DNA of 64,000 bases from Pseudodesulfovibrio thermohalotolerans (GTDB taxonomy: Bacteria; Desulfobacterota; Desulfovibrionia; Desulfovibrionales; Desulfovibrionaceae): contig NZ_CP120635.1 in assembly GCF_021353295.2 (NCBI RefSeq), positions 3,811,501 to 3,875,500 on the forward strand, written 5' to 3'. Positions 50,970 to 59,300 of the stretch are shown here, one piece after another (positions within the stretch are counted from its first letter, which is position 1; every line of letters begins with the position of its first letter). The notes under the pieces were generated by a model, which saw only the letters and a list, made by a program, of their open reading frames with translations, did no database searches and had not been told where the DNA came from. Position numbers and translations under genes: made by a program.

Positions 50970-51847
50970 TGGAGCCGATACTTGCCGTCGGGTTGGGGGA
51001 AATCCTCTGGGACGTGCTGCCCCATGCGCGTCTGCTCGGCGGCGCGCCCGCCAATTTCGCCTATCAGGTCAACGCGCTGGGCGGGGCCGGGGTGCCCGTG
51101 TCCCGCGTGGGCGACGACGAGCTTGGCCGAGAGGCTCTGTCCCTGTTGGTTCGCAGGGGAGTGAACATCGACGCCGTGTCGCTTGACCCGGAGCATCCCA
51201 CCGGCACGGTGGACGCCAGCGTGGACGAGAACGGCGTGGCCGTTTACGTCTTCCCGGACGACGTGGCCTGGGATTTCCTGACCCTGGACTCCGCCGCACT
51301 GGCTCTGGCCGCCAATGCCGACGCTGTTTGTTTCGGCACATTGGCCCAGCGCGCCGACGTGTCGCGCCGGGCGATCCATCGCTTTCTGGACGCCTCGGAA
51401 AAGGCGCTCAAGGTCTTCGACATAAATCTGCGTCAGAATTTCTACTCCTCGGAGATCATCGCCGACTCCCTGCAAGCGGCTCATGTCCTCAAGATCAACG
51501 ACGACGAACTCGGCGTGCTGACTCGGCTGTTCTCCCTGCCCAAGGGCGAGCAGCCCGCCATGCGGACGCTCATGGAGCGATACGACCTCGACCTCGTGGT
51601 GCTCACCAGGGGCGGGGCCGGAAGCCTGATCGTCGCGGCCGACGCCGTTTCCGACCTGCCCGGCGAGCCGGTGGAGGTCGTGGACACCATCGGCGCGGGC
51701 GATGCGTTTACCGCTGCTCTCGTGCTCGGTTATCTCAAGGGGATGCCTCTGGACGATATCAACAGGTATGCCGCCAAGGTGGCGGGCCATGTTTGCGGGC
51801 AACCGGGCGCCATGCCCGATATGCCCGACGAATTGAAGGTCGTTTAG
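50969..51847 (+). CDS. PfkB-family carbohydrate kinase (fructokinase-like)
   Basis: A 292-residue ribokinase-fold kinase. The first signature GGAPANFAYQVNALGG is near residue 23, the lid GTVDASVDENGVAVYVFPDD follows, and the second signature DTIGAGDAFTAALVLG near residue 238 carries the catalytic Asp. The pattern AVGLGEILWDVLP is that of fructokinases. The start is ATG 50969, overlapping the stop of the TPR gene; a TTG 3 bases earlier is possible. It ends at a strong terminator. The true substrate (fructose or another sugar) is uncertain. Confidence 0.93.
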   Translation: MEPILAVGLGEILWDVLPHARLLGGAPANFAYQVNALGGAGVPVSRVGDDELGREALSLLVRRGVNIDAVSLDPEHPTGTVDASVDENGVAVYVFPDDVAWDFLTLDSAALALAANADAVCFGTLAQRADVSRRAIHRFLDASEKALKVFDINLRQNFYSSEIIADSLQAAHVLKINDDELGVLTRLFSLPKGEQPAMRTLMERYDLDLVVLTRGGAGSLIVAADAVSDLPGEPVEVVDTIGAGDAFTAALVLGYLKGMPLDDINRYAAKVAGHVCGQPGAMPDMPDELKVV

Positions 51848-51851
51848 GGAA

Positions 51852-51876
51852 GGCCGCCCCGAGGGGCGGCTTTTTT
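51852..51876 (+). terminator. Terminator of the sugar kinase gene
   Basis: GCCGCCC (51853-51859) pairs with GGGCGGC (51864-51870) and is followed by TTTTTT, starting 5 bases after the stop. Confidence 0.95.
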
Positions 51877-51940
51877 ATTTGGTGCAGCCAATTCCATATT
51901 GGAAGTAGAGAGGGCGCGCCGGACGGTGCGTTCACTCGTT

Positions 51941-52246
51941 AAGGCAGGCGCGCCTTTGGCGCGAGAGCCAGTGTGGAGGCTTTGCCTCCTCAGCTTCCAT
52001 GCCCTCCCGGCGGGGTCCATTTCTTTTGCTGGCCCAAAAGAAATAGACGAAAGAAAAGGGCCTTGCGCCAGCCCGGCCGCCCGCAGGATCTTCGGCAAGA
52101 ATCCGATCCGCTCGGGTCGGCTCCACCCAATCAAAAGTATAAGTCCTTCTCTTGTGGACAGCTCTCCACTCTCGGTAGCATTCCCTTGCTCCTCACAGGA
52201 GCCGCCGCCCCTTCGCGGTCGGCTTCTACGCCGCTGATCCAGGGCT
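51941..52246 (+). repeat. Repeat A, copy 1
   Basis: A 306-bp unit nearly identical to 52320-52625 (offset exactly 379). It contains a perfect 9-bp hairpin ATTTCTTTT-(GCTGGCCC)-AAAAGAAAT near 52020-52045, preceded by a GAGGC-TTT-GCCTC hairpin near 51975-51990. The first 190 bp differ from copy 2 at only a few positions; divergence is concentrated after position 52150. Confidence 0.9.
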
Positions 52247-52319
52247 GGAGTTGAGTTATTCTTCACAGGAGCTTGGTCGTGGGAGAGGTCTTATTTGCGG
52301 GATGGTGCGCCAGCTTGAT

Positions 52320-52625
52320 AAGGCAGGCGCGCCTTTGGCGCGAGAGCCAGTGTGGAGGCTTTGCCTCCTCAGCTTCCATGCCCTCCCGGCGGGGTCCATT
52401 TCTTTTGCTGGCCCAAAAGAAATAGACGAAAGAAAAGGGCCTTGCGCCAGCCCGGCCGCCCGCAGGATCTTCGGCAAGAATCCGATCCGCTCGGGTCGGC
52501 TCCACCCGATCAAAAGTATAAGTCCTTCTCTGGTGGCCCGCTCCCCACTATCGATAGCACTTTCTTGATCGTCACAGGAGCCGCCGCCTCTTCGCGGTCG
52601 GCTTCTAGGCCGCCAATCCAGGGCT
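52320..52625 (+). repeat. Repeat A, copy 2
   Basis: The second copy, 379 bases downstream of copy 1. The 73-base spacer between copies (52247-52319) shares only short matches with the sequence before copy 1 (g-a-y-g-g-t-g-c-g), so the duplication may extend slightly to the left. Confidence 0.9.
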
Positions 52626-52705
52626 AGCGTTCGTAGGGCCTTTGAGGGTGCGCGGTCGCCTTTGGGTGTTCATTGGAGACCGAAGAGCCTGAAATAGGTC
52701 CTTTT

Positions 52706-52985
52706 CGCGTTGGAAGACAGGGCCTCGCTTGCGCGGGAGACGTTCGAAAGCCGGGGCCTAGAGCCTGTCTGAAGCGGCGAAGCGTGGGCCGACTGCGTCT
52801 GCCGGAGGCAGACATCCTGTCGGGCAGCGAAAGCCGCTACAGGCTCTTGGCCACTGCTTTCGGGAGCACGCAGGGCCAAAAAAGCGCAGTTTTTGCTTCC
52901 TTTTTTCTGCGCCAGCAAAAAAGGAAGTCGCCGTAAAGGCGAAACAACACGTAAGGATGCCGTGCACCGTAGAACGCGAAGCGCG
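52706..52985 (-). repeat. Repeat B, copy 1
   Basis: A 280-bp unit nearly identical to 53082-53361 (offset exactly 376). Read on the minus strand it has the same plan as repeat A: a GGCGAC-type lead, a long A/T stem with loop GCTGGCGCAG (CTTCCTTTTTT against AAAAAAGGAAG, near 52906-52930), then an A-rich stretch and a GC-rich tail. This suggests A and B are diverged members of one family in opposite orientation. Confidence 0.88.
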
Positions 52986-53081
52986 CTAATATCCACGCGC
53001 TACATCACACTTGCCTTTGGGAGGGCCTTCATTTCGCTTATGGAAGCTCCTTCGAGAACGAAGAACCCAAATGAGCCATCC

Positions 53082-53361
53082 CGCGTTGGAAGACAGGACC
53101 TCGCTTGCGCGGGAGACGTTCGAAAGCCGGGGCCTAGAGCCTGTCTGAAGCGGCGAAGCGTGGGCCGACTGCGTCTGCCGGAGGCAGACATCCTGTCGGG
53201 CAGCGAAAGCCGCTACAGGCTCTTGGCCACTGCTTTCGGGAGCACGCAGGGCCAAAAAAGCGCAGTTTTTGCTTCCTTTTTTCTGCGCCAGCAAAAAAGG
53301 AAGTCGCCGTAAAGGCGAAACAACACGTAAGGATACCGTGCACCGTAGAACGCGAAGCGCG
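53082..53361 (-). repeat. Repeat B, copy 2
   Basis: The second copy, 376 bases downstream, with only about two differences from copy 1 (for example near 53098 and 53335). Such near-identity points to recent duplication or gene-conversion-like homogenisation. Confidence 0.88.
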
Positions 53362-53410
53362 GCACTATTCCCCGAGCTGCAAAATCAAAGGAAAAAGAAG
53401 CCCCCTCCGT

Positions 53411-54487
53411 CTAGAACAACCGCTCTCCGTCAAAATCAAACACGAGGTATTCGACCGAAATGCGGCCGTCGGAGAACGCTTCGGCAGCCCCCTTGGCGCG
53501 CGAGGCGAGCAGGGCGACGAGAGCCGGGCGGGCCGGGTCGTCCTTGAGAAGGTCGAGGACCTGCCGCGCGGTGTTGGCCGTGCGAATGGTCGTTTCGCTG
53601 GCCGGGTCGCAGCCCGCTTCGAGACAGCGTTCGGCCAGCAGCCCGAAGTCCACGGGATACGTCCGGGCGTGGGTGTACGGCAATCCCTGCGCCTGCTTGA
53701 CGAGCTTGCCGAAAAACACGGACCAGGCGACGCGGCGGAACCCGTGATCGGCGGCGGCGCGCATGGAGAATTCGAAGAAGTCGGCGGCCTGGATCAGGGC
53801 CGTTTCCGGCGTGTCTGGCCGGGTTTCCTGGTAAAGCCGTTCGCTTCGGCGGCCCGTGGTCATGACCGCCAGATCGAGCCTCTGGGCGCGGGCCACGCTC
53901 AGCCCCTCCTCGATGGTCGCCATCCAGGAAGCGTGCGAGTACGGCTTGACGATGCCGTGGGTGCCGAGGATGGAGATGCCGCCGACGATGCCGAGCCTCG
54001 GATTCATGGTCTTCTGCGCGATGGCCTCGCCCTCGGGGACTTCGATCGTGACGAGAATGCGCCCGGACTCAAGCCCGGTCGCGGCCAGCCGGGCCGCCTC
54101 TTCGATCTGTCGGCGCGGATCGGGGTTGATGGCCGCCTCGCCTACGTTCACGGGCAGGCCGGGCAGGGTGGCGCGGCCCACGCCCTGGCCGCCGTCGACC
54201 GTCACGGCGGGCGGCGTCGGACCGTCGCGGTCCAGCCGGACGACGGCCTGGATTTCGTGGCCGTGGGTGACGTCCGGGTCGTCGCCGCCGTCCTTGATGA
54301 CGGTAACACGCACCTCGTCCCCCTCGGGATCGATGCGGTCGATGGGCACGGCCAGAAAGCCGCCCGGCGGCAGAGGGGCGTCTACGGCGCCGGGCCGTTC
54401 GCCCGTGAGCAGAAAACGAATTCCGGCCATTGCCGCGGCCGCTGCGCAAGTGCCGGTGGTCCGGCCGGTTCGAAGCGGTTTTTCCAT
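53411..54487 (-). CDS. cbiD: Cobalt-precorrin-5B C1-methyltransferase
   Basis: A 358-residue enzyme of anaerobic cobalamin synthesis that methylates C1 of cobalt-precorrin-5B with SAM. The N-terminal RTGRTTGTCAAAAAMAG is the CbiD hallmark; VGEAAINPDPRRQIEEA, SILGTHGIVKPYS and AWSVFFGKLVKQAQGL are further family blocks. The ATG at 54487 lies 2 bases after the stop of the SDR/DUF2867 gene, so it is probably translated by coupling; its own Shine-Dalgarno is weak. Its pathway neighbours cbiG and cbiH are 5 kb away on the other strand. Confidence 0.96.
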   Translation of the reverse strand: MEKPLRTGRTTGTCAAAAAMAGIRFLLTGERPGAVDAPLPPGGFLAVPIDRIDPEGDEVRVTVIKDGGDDPDVTHGHEIQAVVRLDRDGPTPPAVTVDGGQGVGRATLPGLPVNVGEAAINPDPRRQIEEAARLAATGLESGRILVTIEVPEGEAIAQKTMNPRLGIVGGISILGTHGIVKPYSHASWMATIEEGLSVARAQRLDLAVMTTGRRSERLYQETRPDTPETALIQAADFFEFSMRAAADHGFRRVAWSVFFGKLVKQAQGLPYTHARTYPVDFGLLAERCLEAGCDPASETTIRTANTARQVLDLLKDDPARPALVALLASRAKGAAEAFSDGRISVEYLVFDFDGERLF

Positions 54488-54489
54488 GA

Positions 54490-55986
54490 TTAACGGACTC
54501 TTCTGGCGGGTTCGTAGAGAATGGTCCCCGCGAGGTCGGAGATGTTTTCGATGATGTTTTTGAACAGCAGCACATGGAAGGGGTACATGGCGTACCAGTA
54601 GAGGATGCCGGTCAGGCCGCGCGGCAGGAATTTGGCGGTCATGGACAGGTCCACGGCATTGTCCCACTGGGAGTCCATGCGGAATTCGAGCAACGCCTCG
54701 CCCGGCAGACGCATTTCGGCCAACAGGAGTAGCCGCCGTCCCTCGTCCGAGGCGATCACGCGCCAGAAGTCCAGGGCGTCGCCCACATGCGGGGTGTCGT
54801 CGCCGTGCGGACGGCCGCGATGCATCCCCGGTCCGGCGAGCAGGCGGTCGATGAAGCCGCGAAGCCGCCACAGGGGATCGCCGAAATACCAGCCATGCTC
54901 CCCGCCGATGCGGGCCACCTGCTCCCAGACTTTTTTCGGGTCGCCCTGCAACCGGGCCTTGTAGCCCATTTCGAAGCGTGTTCCGCCCGCGTAGTGCGGG
55001 TCGTCGGCCGAAGCCCATTCGGGCATACAGGCGGACCCCACGTCGAATAGGCAGGTCTCCACCGTTTGCTGTTTGGTCTTTTCAAGGGCGCGGCGGATGG
55101 ACTCGCGGCAGGAGAGCAGCTCCTGTGGCACGAGGTCGCGGATGCGTTCATCCCGACAGATCACCTCGTTGCGCAGCCCTTCGATGAGGGCGCGGGACAG
55201 GGGCATGGGAACCGGGGTTATCAGGGACACCCAGAAGGAGGAGAGGCGCGGGGATACGAAGGGCAGGGGCAGCAGCCGCCGCCGGGGGATGCCCGCCACT
55301 TCGGAGTAGAGGTGGAAGAGTTCCTCGTAGGAAAGGATGTCCGGTCCGCCGATGTCCAGGGTCAGCCCGGCGGTGGCGTCGTTTTCCAGACATCCGGCGA
55401 GATAGTCGAGCACGTTGCGGATGGCGATGGGCTGTGTCCGGGTGCGCACCCATGCCGGGGTAATCATCACCGGCAGGCGGTCCGCCAGGTAGCGGACCAG
55501 TTCGAAGGAAGACGAGCCGGACCCGATGATCTGGGCGGCCCGCAGGGTGGTCACTTCGGCCGGGCCGAGGGTGAGGATGCGGCCCACTTCGGCCCGCGAA
55601 CGCAAATGCTTGGAGAGGGGGTGGTCCTCCCGGTCTTCGCCCAGCCCGCCGAGATAGATGATCCGCTTGAGGTTCGCGTGGGTGGCGGCTTTGACCATGT
55701 TGTAGGCCGCGTCACGTTCCTGCTCGGCGAAATCGCGTCCCGGCTTGGTCATAGAGTGGACCAGATAGAAACAGGCGTCGCACCCCTCGGCGGCCTTTTT
55801 GAGGCTTTCGAGATCGTGCATGTCGGCCTGCACGGCCTCCACCTTGTCGCCCCAGGACCGCGCGTGGATTTTCTCCACGCTGCGTCCTGCGGCCCGGACC
55901 CGGTGTCCGCGTTCCAGAAGCAGCGGCACGAGCCGCCCGCCAACGTAGCCCGTGGAACCCAGTACGAGAACCTGCGCGGCAGTCAT
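54490..55986 (-). CDS. NAD(P)-binding SDR_a5-type protein with C-terminal DUF2867 domain
   Basis: A 498-residue two-domain protein. Residues 1-290 are an atypical extended SDR/NmrA-like Rossmann domain (VLVLGSTGYVGGRLVPLLLE, then CFYLVHSM, YLGGLGED). Residues 320-495 are the DUF2867/SRPBCC-like domain (WYFGDPLWRLRGFIDRLLAG, LDFWRVIASDEGRRLLLLAE, GILYWYAMYPFHVLLFKNII). The fusion is widespread but uncharacterised; suggested roles involve quinone or lipid-like substrates (inference only). ATG 55986 is 11 bases after the lipoprotein gene. It lies in the apparent operon gpsA-lipoprotein-SDR-cbiD. Confidence 0.88.
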   Translation of the reverse strand: MTAAQVLVLGSTGYVGGRLVPLLLERGHRVRAAGRSVEKIHARSWGDKVEAVQADMHDLESLKKAAEGCDACFYLVHSMTKPGRDFAEQERDAAYNMVKAATHANLKRIIYLGGLGEDREDHPLSKHLRSRAEVGRILTLGPAEVTTLRAAQIIGSGSSSFELVRYLADRLPVMITPAWVRTRTQPIAIRNVLDYLAGCLENDATAGLTLDIGGPDILSYEELFHLYSEVAGIPRRRLLPLPFVSPRLSSFWVSLITPVPMPLSRALIEGLRNEVICRDERIRDLVPQELLSCRESIRRALEKTKQQTVETCLFDVGSACMPEWASADDPHYAGGTRFEMGYKARLQGDPKKVWEQVARIGGEHGWYFGDPLWRLRGFIDRLLAGPGMHRGRPHGDDTPHVGDALDFWRVIASDEGRRLLLLAEMRLPGEALLEFRMDSQWDNAVDLSMTAKFLPRGLTGILYWYAMYPFHVLLFKNIIENISDLAGTILYEPARRVR

Positions 55987-55997
55987 GGCTTCACCGC

Positions 55998-56276
55998 CTA
56001 GCGGGGCTTGGTCCGGAAGGTGATGCCTTCGCCGTCCGGGTGGTAGTTCCATCCCAGGTCAGCCATGCACATGAGGAACTGCTTGTTCTGCTTGTGTTTG
56101 TCCAGGGGGAACATCTCGCCCGCCTGCACCTCGCATTTCAGGGAGTCTTCCTTGAACTTCCGGTTCAGAGTCTTGCCCGAGTAGTCCGGGTGGGTCCAGG
56201 GCTTGGCGCAGCCGCCGAGAAGCAGGGCGGCCGAGGTCAGCGCGGCGAAAAGGATGGCGATAAGGGTACGGCGCAT
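55998..56276 (-). CDS. Small lipoprotein of unknown function
   Basis: A 92-residue lipoprotein (lipobox AALLLGGCAK, Cys23). The mature part (KPWTHPDYSGKTLNRKFKED ... CEVQAGEMFPLDKHKQNKQF ... CMADLGWNYHPDGEGITFR) has two Cys that could form a disulfide and a C-terminal M-x-x-x-G-W pattern found in small envelope proteins where a residue pair marks the last transported amino acid sequence. No function is assigned. RBS GGAG precedes the ATG. It is 13 bases after gpsA, in one operon with it. Confidence 0.85.
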   Translation of the reverse strand: MRRTLIAILFAALTSAALLLGGCAKPWTHPDYSGKTLNRKFKEDSLKCEVQAGEMFPLDKHKQNKQFLMCMADLGWNYHPDGEGITFRTKPR

Positions 56277-56289
56277 GGCGAAGCTCCGG

Positions 56290-57282
56290 TTATTCGTCCT
56301 TGAGGTCCCGGCTCATCAGGTCGCGGGTTGCCTGGCCAGGGTCTTTGCCTTCATACAATATACTATATACCTGTTCGGTGATAGGCAACTCCACATCGAG
56401 TTTTTTGGCCAGATGGTGCAGGGATTTTGTGGTCTTGACGCCTTCGGCCACGGCCTTCATCTCGCCGACGATATCTTCCAGCTTGGCCCCCTGGCCGAGC
56501 CGCAGGCCGACCTGACGGTTGCGCGACAGGTCGCCGGTGCAGGTCAGGACCAGGTCGCCCATGCCGGACAGGCCCATGAAGGTGCGCTCCTGGCCGCCCA
56601 TGGCTTCGCCCAGACGGCTCAACTCTGCCAGGCCCCGGGTAATCAGCGCGGCTCTGGCGTCGTGGCCGAAGCCCAGGCCGTCGGCCATGCCCGCGGCGAT
56701 GGCGATGACGTTCTTGACTGCGCCGCCCAGCTCGACGCCCCGGTAGTCCGGAGTGAAGTAGACGCGGAAATAGGGGGTGGAGAAGGCTTCCTGCAGCTCT
56801 CGGCCCAGGTCGTGGTCCTCGCAGCCCAGGGATACGGAGGTGGGCATGTCGCGGGAGACCTCGGCGGCGAAGGAGGGGCCGGACAGGGCGGCGTAACGCG
56901 GCCGTTTGCCCTCCAGCGCGTCGGCAACCACGCGGGAGATGGGAGCCAGGGAATCCAGCTCGATGCCCTTGGACGCGTTGACGATCACAGGACGGCTCGG
57001 CAGCAGGTCGCGGAACCCGGAAAGAGCCGGGCGGATGAACTGGCTGGGGATGACCACCAGGAAGTAGTCGGCTCCGGCGAAGGCGGTTTCGGGGTCGGAC
57101 TCGACTTTCAGGGCCTCGGACAGGGTTACGCCGGGCAGGAAAACCCGGTTTTCCCGGTGCTTGCGGATATCCTCCACCACCTCGGGCTCGCGTGCCCACA
57201 GGGTGGTGTTCCTTCCGTTTTTGGCGAGCATGTCGGCGAGAGTTGTGCCCCATGCGCCCGCGCCCAGAACAGCTATTTTCAT
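56290..57282 (-). CDS. gpsA: Glycerol-3-phosphate dehydrogenase [NAD(P)+]
   Basis: A 330-residue cytoplasmic enzyme that reduces dihydroxyacetone phosphate to sn-glycerol-3-phosphate for phospholipid synthesis. The N-terminal IAVLGAGAWGTTLADMLAKN binds NAD(P); VNASKGIE, LSGPSFAAEVSRDMPTSVSL and GAVKNVIAIAAGMADGLGFG (catalytic Lys) are diagnostic. ATG 57282 has a GGAGA site; longer readings upstream are not supported. It is the first gene of the operon and is divergent from the Ahb gene. Confidence 0.97.
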   Translation of the reverse strand: MKIAVLGAGAWGTTLADMLAKNGRNTTLWAREPEVVEDIRKHRENRVFLPGVTLSEALKVESDPETAFAGADYFLVVIPSQFIRPALSGFRDLLPSRPVIVNASKGIELDSLAPISRVVADALEGKRPRYAALSGPSFAAEVSRDMPTSVSLGCEDHDLGRELQEAFSTPYFRVYFTPDYRGVELGGAVKNVIAIAAGMADGLGFGHDARAALITRGLAELSRLGEAMGGQERTFMGLSGMGDLVLTCTGDLSRNRQVGLRLGQGAKLEDIVGEMKAVAEGVKTTKSLHHLAKKLDVELPITEQVYSILYEGKDPGQATRDLMSRDLKDE

Positions 57283-57414
57283 CAGATGGTCTCCTTGGGT
57301 GGTTTGTCGAGTCGGTAAGCATACGTGGCGCGCGCCACGGTGGCAAGGGCGGGGGGACCGGGAAAAGCGCCCGTGCCGGTTGCATCCGGGAACGGTCGAA
57401 GGTATAGACCCCAC

Positions 57415-57891
57415 ATGGCAATACAATTCACCGAAACCGAGGAAAGGATACTCGCCCTGGCGGGCGGGGATTTGCCGGACACCGAGCGGCCGTTCAAGAC
57501 CATCGCGGACGCCGTGGGTGTAACCGAGCAGGAGGTTATCGACCTTATTGGCGACCTCAAGGACCGCAAGATCATCCGACGTTTCGGGGCCACCCTGCGT
57601 CACCAGAAGGCGGGCTACGGGCACAATGCCATGGTCGCCTGGCGGGTGCCGGCAGAGCGCACCGACGAGGTGGGCGGCATCTTCGCCGCGCGGCCCGAGA
57701 TATCCCATTGCTACGTCCGGCGCACCTATCCGGAGTGGACCTACAACGTCTACACCATGATCCACGGCGAGCGGCCCGGCCATACCGACGAGGTGGTGGC
57801 CGAGCTGGAAAAGACCGTGGGCATAGACGACCATTGTACCCTCCGGTCGCTCAAGGAACTCAAAAAGACCTCCATGGTCTATTTCAAATAG
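57415..57891 (+). CDS. Siroheme decarboxylase subunit (AhbA/AhbB type, Lrp/AsnC fold)
   Basis: A 158-residue protein often misannotated as an AsnC regulator. The C-terminal half carries features of siroheme decarboxylases rather than regulators: [40 protein letters not shown] and [18 protein letters not shown]. AhbA and AhbB together convert siroheme to didecarboxysiroheme in the alternative haem pathway of sulfate reducers and archaea. Which of the two this is cannot be told here. The ATG 57415 has AAGG 11 bases upstream. It is followed after 10 bases by hemL, another tetrapyrrole gene, which supports the call. Confidence 0.85.
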   Translation: MAIQFTETEERILALAGGDLPDTERPFKTIADAVGVTEQEVIDLIGDLKDRKIIRRFGATLRHQKAGYGHNAMVAWRVPAERTDEVGGIFAARPEISHCYVRRTYPEWTYNVYTMIHGERPGHTDEVVAELEKTVGIDDHCTLRSLKELKKTSMVYFK

Positions 57892-57901
57892 GAAGCACGA
57901 C

Positions 57902-59161
57902 ATGGATTCGAAATCGCTTTACGCCAAGGCGCTGACCCTCATGCCCGGCGGCGTCAACTCGCCGCTGAGGGCCTGCAAATACGTCAATTCCGAGCCGGTC
58001 TTCATCGCCGACGCCAAGGGGGCGCACCTCTTTGACGTGGAAGGCCGCGAGTACATCGACTACGTCTTTTCCTGGGGGCCCATGCTGCTCGGGCACCAGG
58101 ACCCGGCCGTGAACGCCGCTGCCCACGAGGCCGTGGATCACGGCTCCAGCTACGGCGCGCCCTGCCTGGGCGAAGTCCTGCTGGCCGAGGAGATCAACAA
58201 GCTCATCCCGTCCATGGAGATGATGCGCATGGTCTCCTCCGGCACAGAAGCGACCATGTCCGCCCTGCGGCTGGCGCGCGGCTACACCGGCCGCAACAAG
58301 TTCGTGAAGTTCATCGGCAACTACCACGGCCACGCCGACGCCTTTCTGGCGGCGGCCGGTTCCGCCGCAGGCACCGTGCCCGGCACCCCCGGCGTGCCCG
58401 AGGCGGTCATCAGCCATACTCTGCTGGCCCAGTACAACGACCTGGACGCCGTGCGTAAGCTTTTCGAGGAGTCCGGCGACGATATAGCCTGCGTCATCGT
58501 GGAGCCGTGCGCGGGCAACATGGGCCTGGTGCTGCCGAAACCCGGCTTCCTCCAGGGATTGCGCGACCTGTGCACCGAGTACGGCGCTGTGCTGATTTTC
58601 GACGAGGTCATCACCGGCTTCAGGCTTGCCCCCGGCGGAGCCCAGGAGCGGTACGGCATCACCCCGGACCTGACCACGTTGGGCAAGATCATCGGCGGCG
58701 GGTTCCCGGTGGGCTGCTACGGCGGCAAGCGCGAGATCATGGAGCACATGGCCCCGGTGGGCGGCGTGTTCCAGGCGGGCACCCTGTCCGGCAACCCCGT
58801 GGCCATGGCCGCCGGTCTGGCCACCCTGAAACGGTTGCAGGAGTGCGACTACGAGGCCCTGGAGGCCAAGACCAAGGCGCTGACCAGCGAGCTGGCCGCC
58901 ATCGTCGAGTCCAAGGGCAAGCCTGTTTACGTGGCCCAGGCCGGTTCGGCCTTTACCATGTATTTTTCGGACAAGCCCGTGACCAACATGGTCGAGTCGG
59001 GCCAGTGCGACGGCGACGCCTATGCGGCCTACTGGCAGCAGATGATGTCCCGGGGCGTCTATCTGGCCCCGGCGGGCTTTGAATGCGCCTTCACATCCTT
59101 CGCCCATTCGGATGAGGATTTCGAGAAGACGCTGGCCGCAGCCCGCGCCGTGACGTTCTAA
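57902..59161 (+). CDS. hemL: Glutamate-1-semialdehyde 2,1-aminomutase
   Basis: A 419-residue PLP enzyme that forms 5-aminolevulinate in the C5 pathway, the entry to all tetrapyrroles. [12 protein letters not shown] and [15 protein letters not shown] are at the N-terminus, [16 protein letters not shown] near residue 118, and the Schiff-base Lys in [17 protein letters not shown] near residue 262. Length is standard. RBS AGGAAG precedes the ATG. It is co-transcribed with the siroheme decarboxylase gene and ends at a terminator. Confidence 0.98.
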   Translation: MDSKSLYAKALTLMPGGVNSPLRACKYVNSEPVFIADAKGAHLFDVEGREYIDYVFSWGPMLLGHQDPAVNAAAHEAVDHGSSYGAPCLGEVLLAEEINKLIPSMEMMRMVSSGTEATMSALRLARGYTGRNKFVKFIGNYHGHADAFLAAAGSAAGTVPGTPGVPEAVISHTLLAQYNDLDAVRKLFEESGDDIACVIVEPCAGNMGLVLPKPGFLQGLRDLCTEYGAVLIFDEVITGFRLAPGGAQERYGITPDLTTLGKIIGGGFPVGCYGGKREIMEHMAPVGGVFQAGTLSGNPVAMAAGLATLKRLQECDYEALEAKTKALTSELAAIVESKGKPVYVAQAGSAFTMYFSDKPVTNMVESGQCDGDAYAAYWQQMMSRGVYLAPAGFECAFTSFAHSDEDFEKTLAAARAVTF

Positions 59162-59186
59162 ATCGCGTCGAAACCGTTTATACGAT

Positions 59187-59221
59187 CGGGCCGGGAACCC
59201 CTTCGGGGACCGGCCCGTTTT
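59187..59221 (+). terminator. Terminator of hemL
   Basis: CGGGCCGG (59187-59194) pairs with CCGGCCCG (59210-59217), with an inner CCCC-TTCG-GGGG stem, followed by TTTT. Confidence 0.93.
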
Positions 59222-59300
59222 CCGTTGGTTCGCGCCGAAAAATAAAAAACACCCCACTATGTATCGTTTTTTTCTTCCCCCAGTTGAAGGTTGCTGATAA

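Larger units (their letters stand above)
51877..53410. other. Non-coding repeat island
   Basis: About 1.5 kb without a credible gene, made of two copies of repeat A (plus orientation) followed by two copies of repeat B. Short readings inside (for example with SISFAGPKEIDERKG or SFFAGAEKRKQKL) occur identically in each copy, have no ribosome-binding site and arise from the A/T-rich hairpin, so I treat them as spurious. The island sits between the terminators or ends of two convergent genes (the sugar kinase and cbiD). Confidence 0.75.

Noticed and set aside
52251..52568. Short frames with KEIDERKG in repeat A and with FAGAEKRKQKL in repeat B
   Set aside because: They occur identically in each repeat copy, lack start signals and derive from the A/T hairpin; frames exist on both strands alike.
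59161..59300. Cobalamin riboswitch before cbiG or cbiD
   Set aside because: No B12-box-like sequence or long leader was found at either gene.
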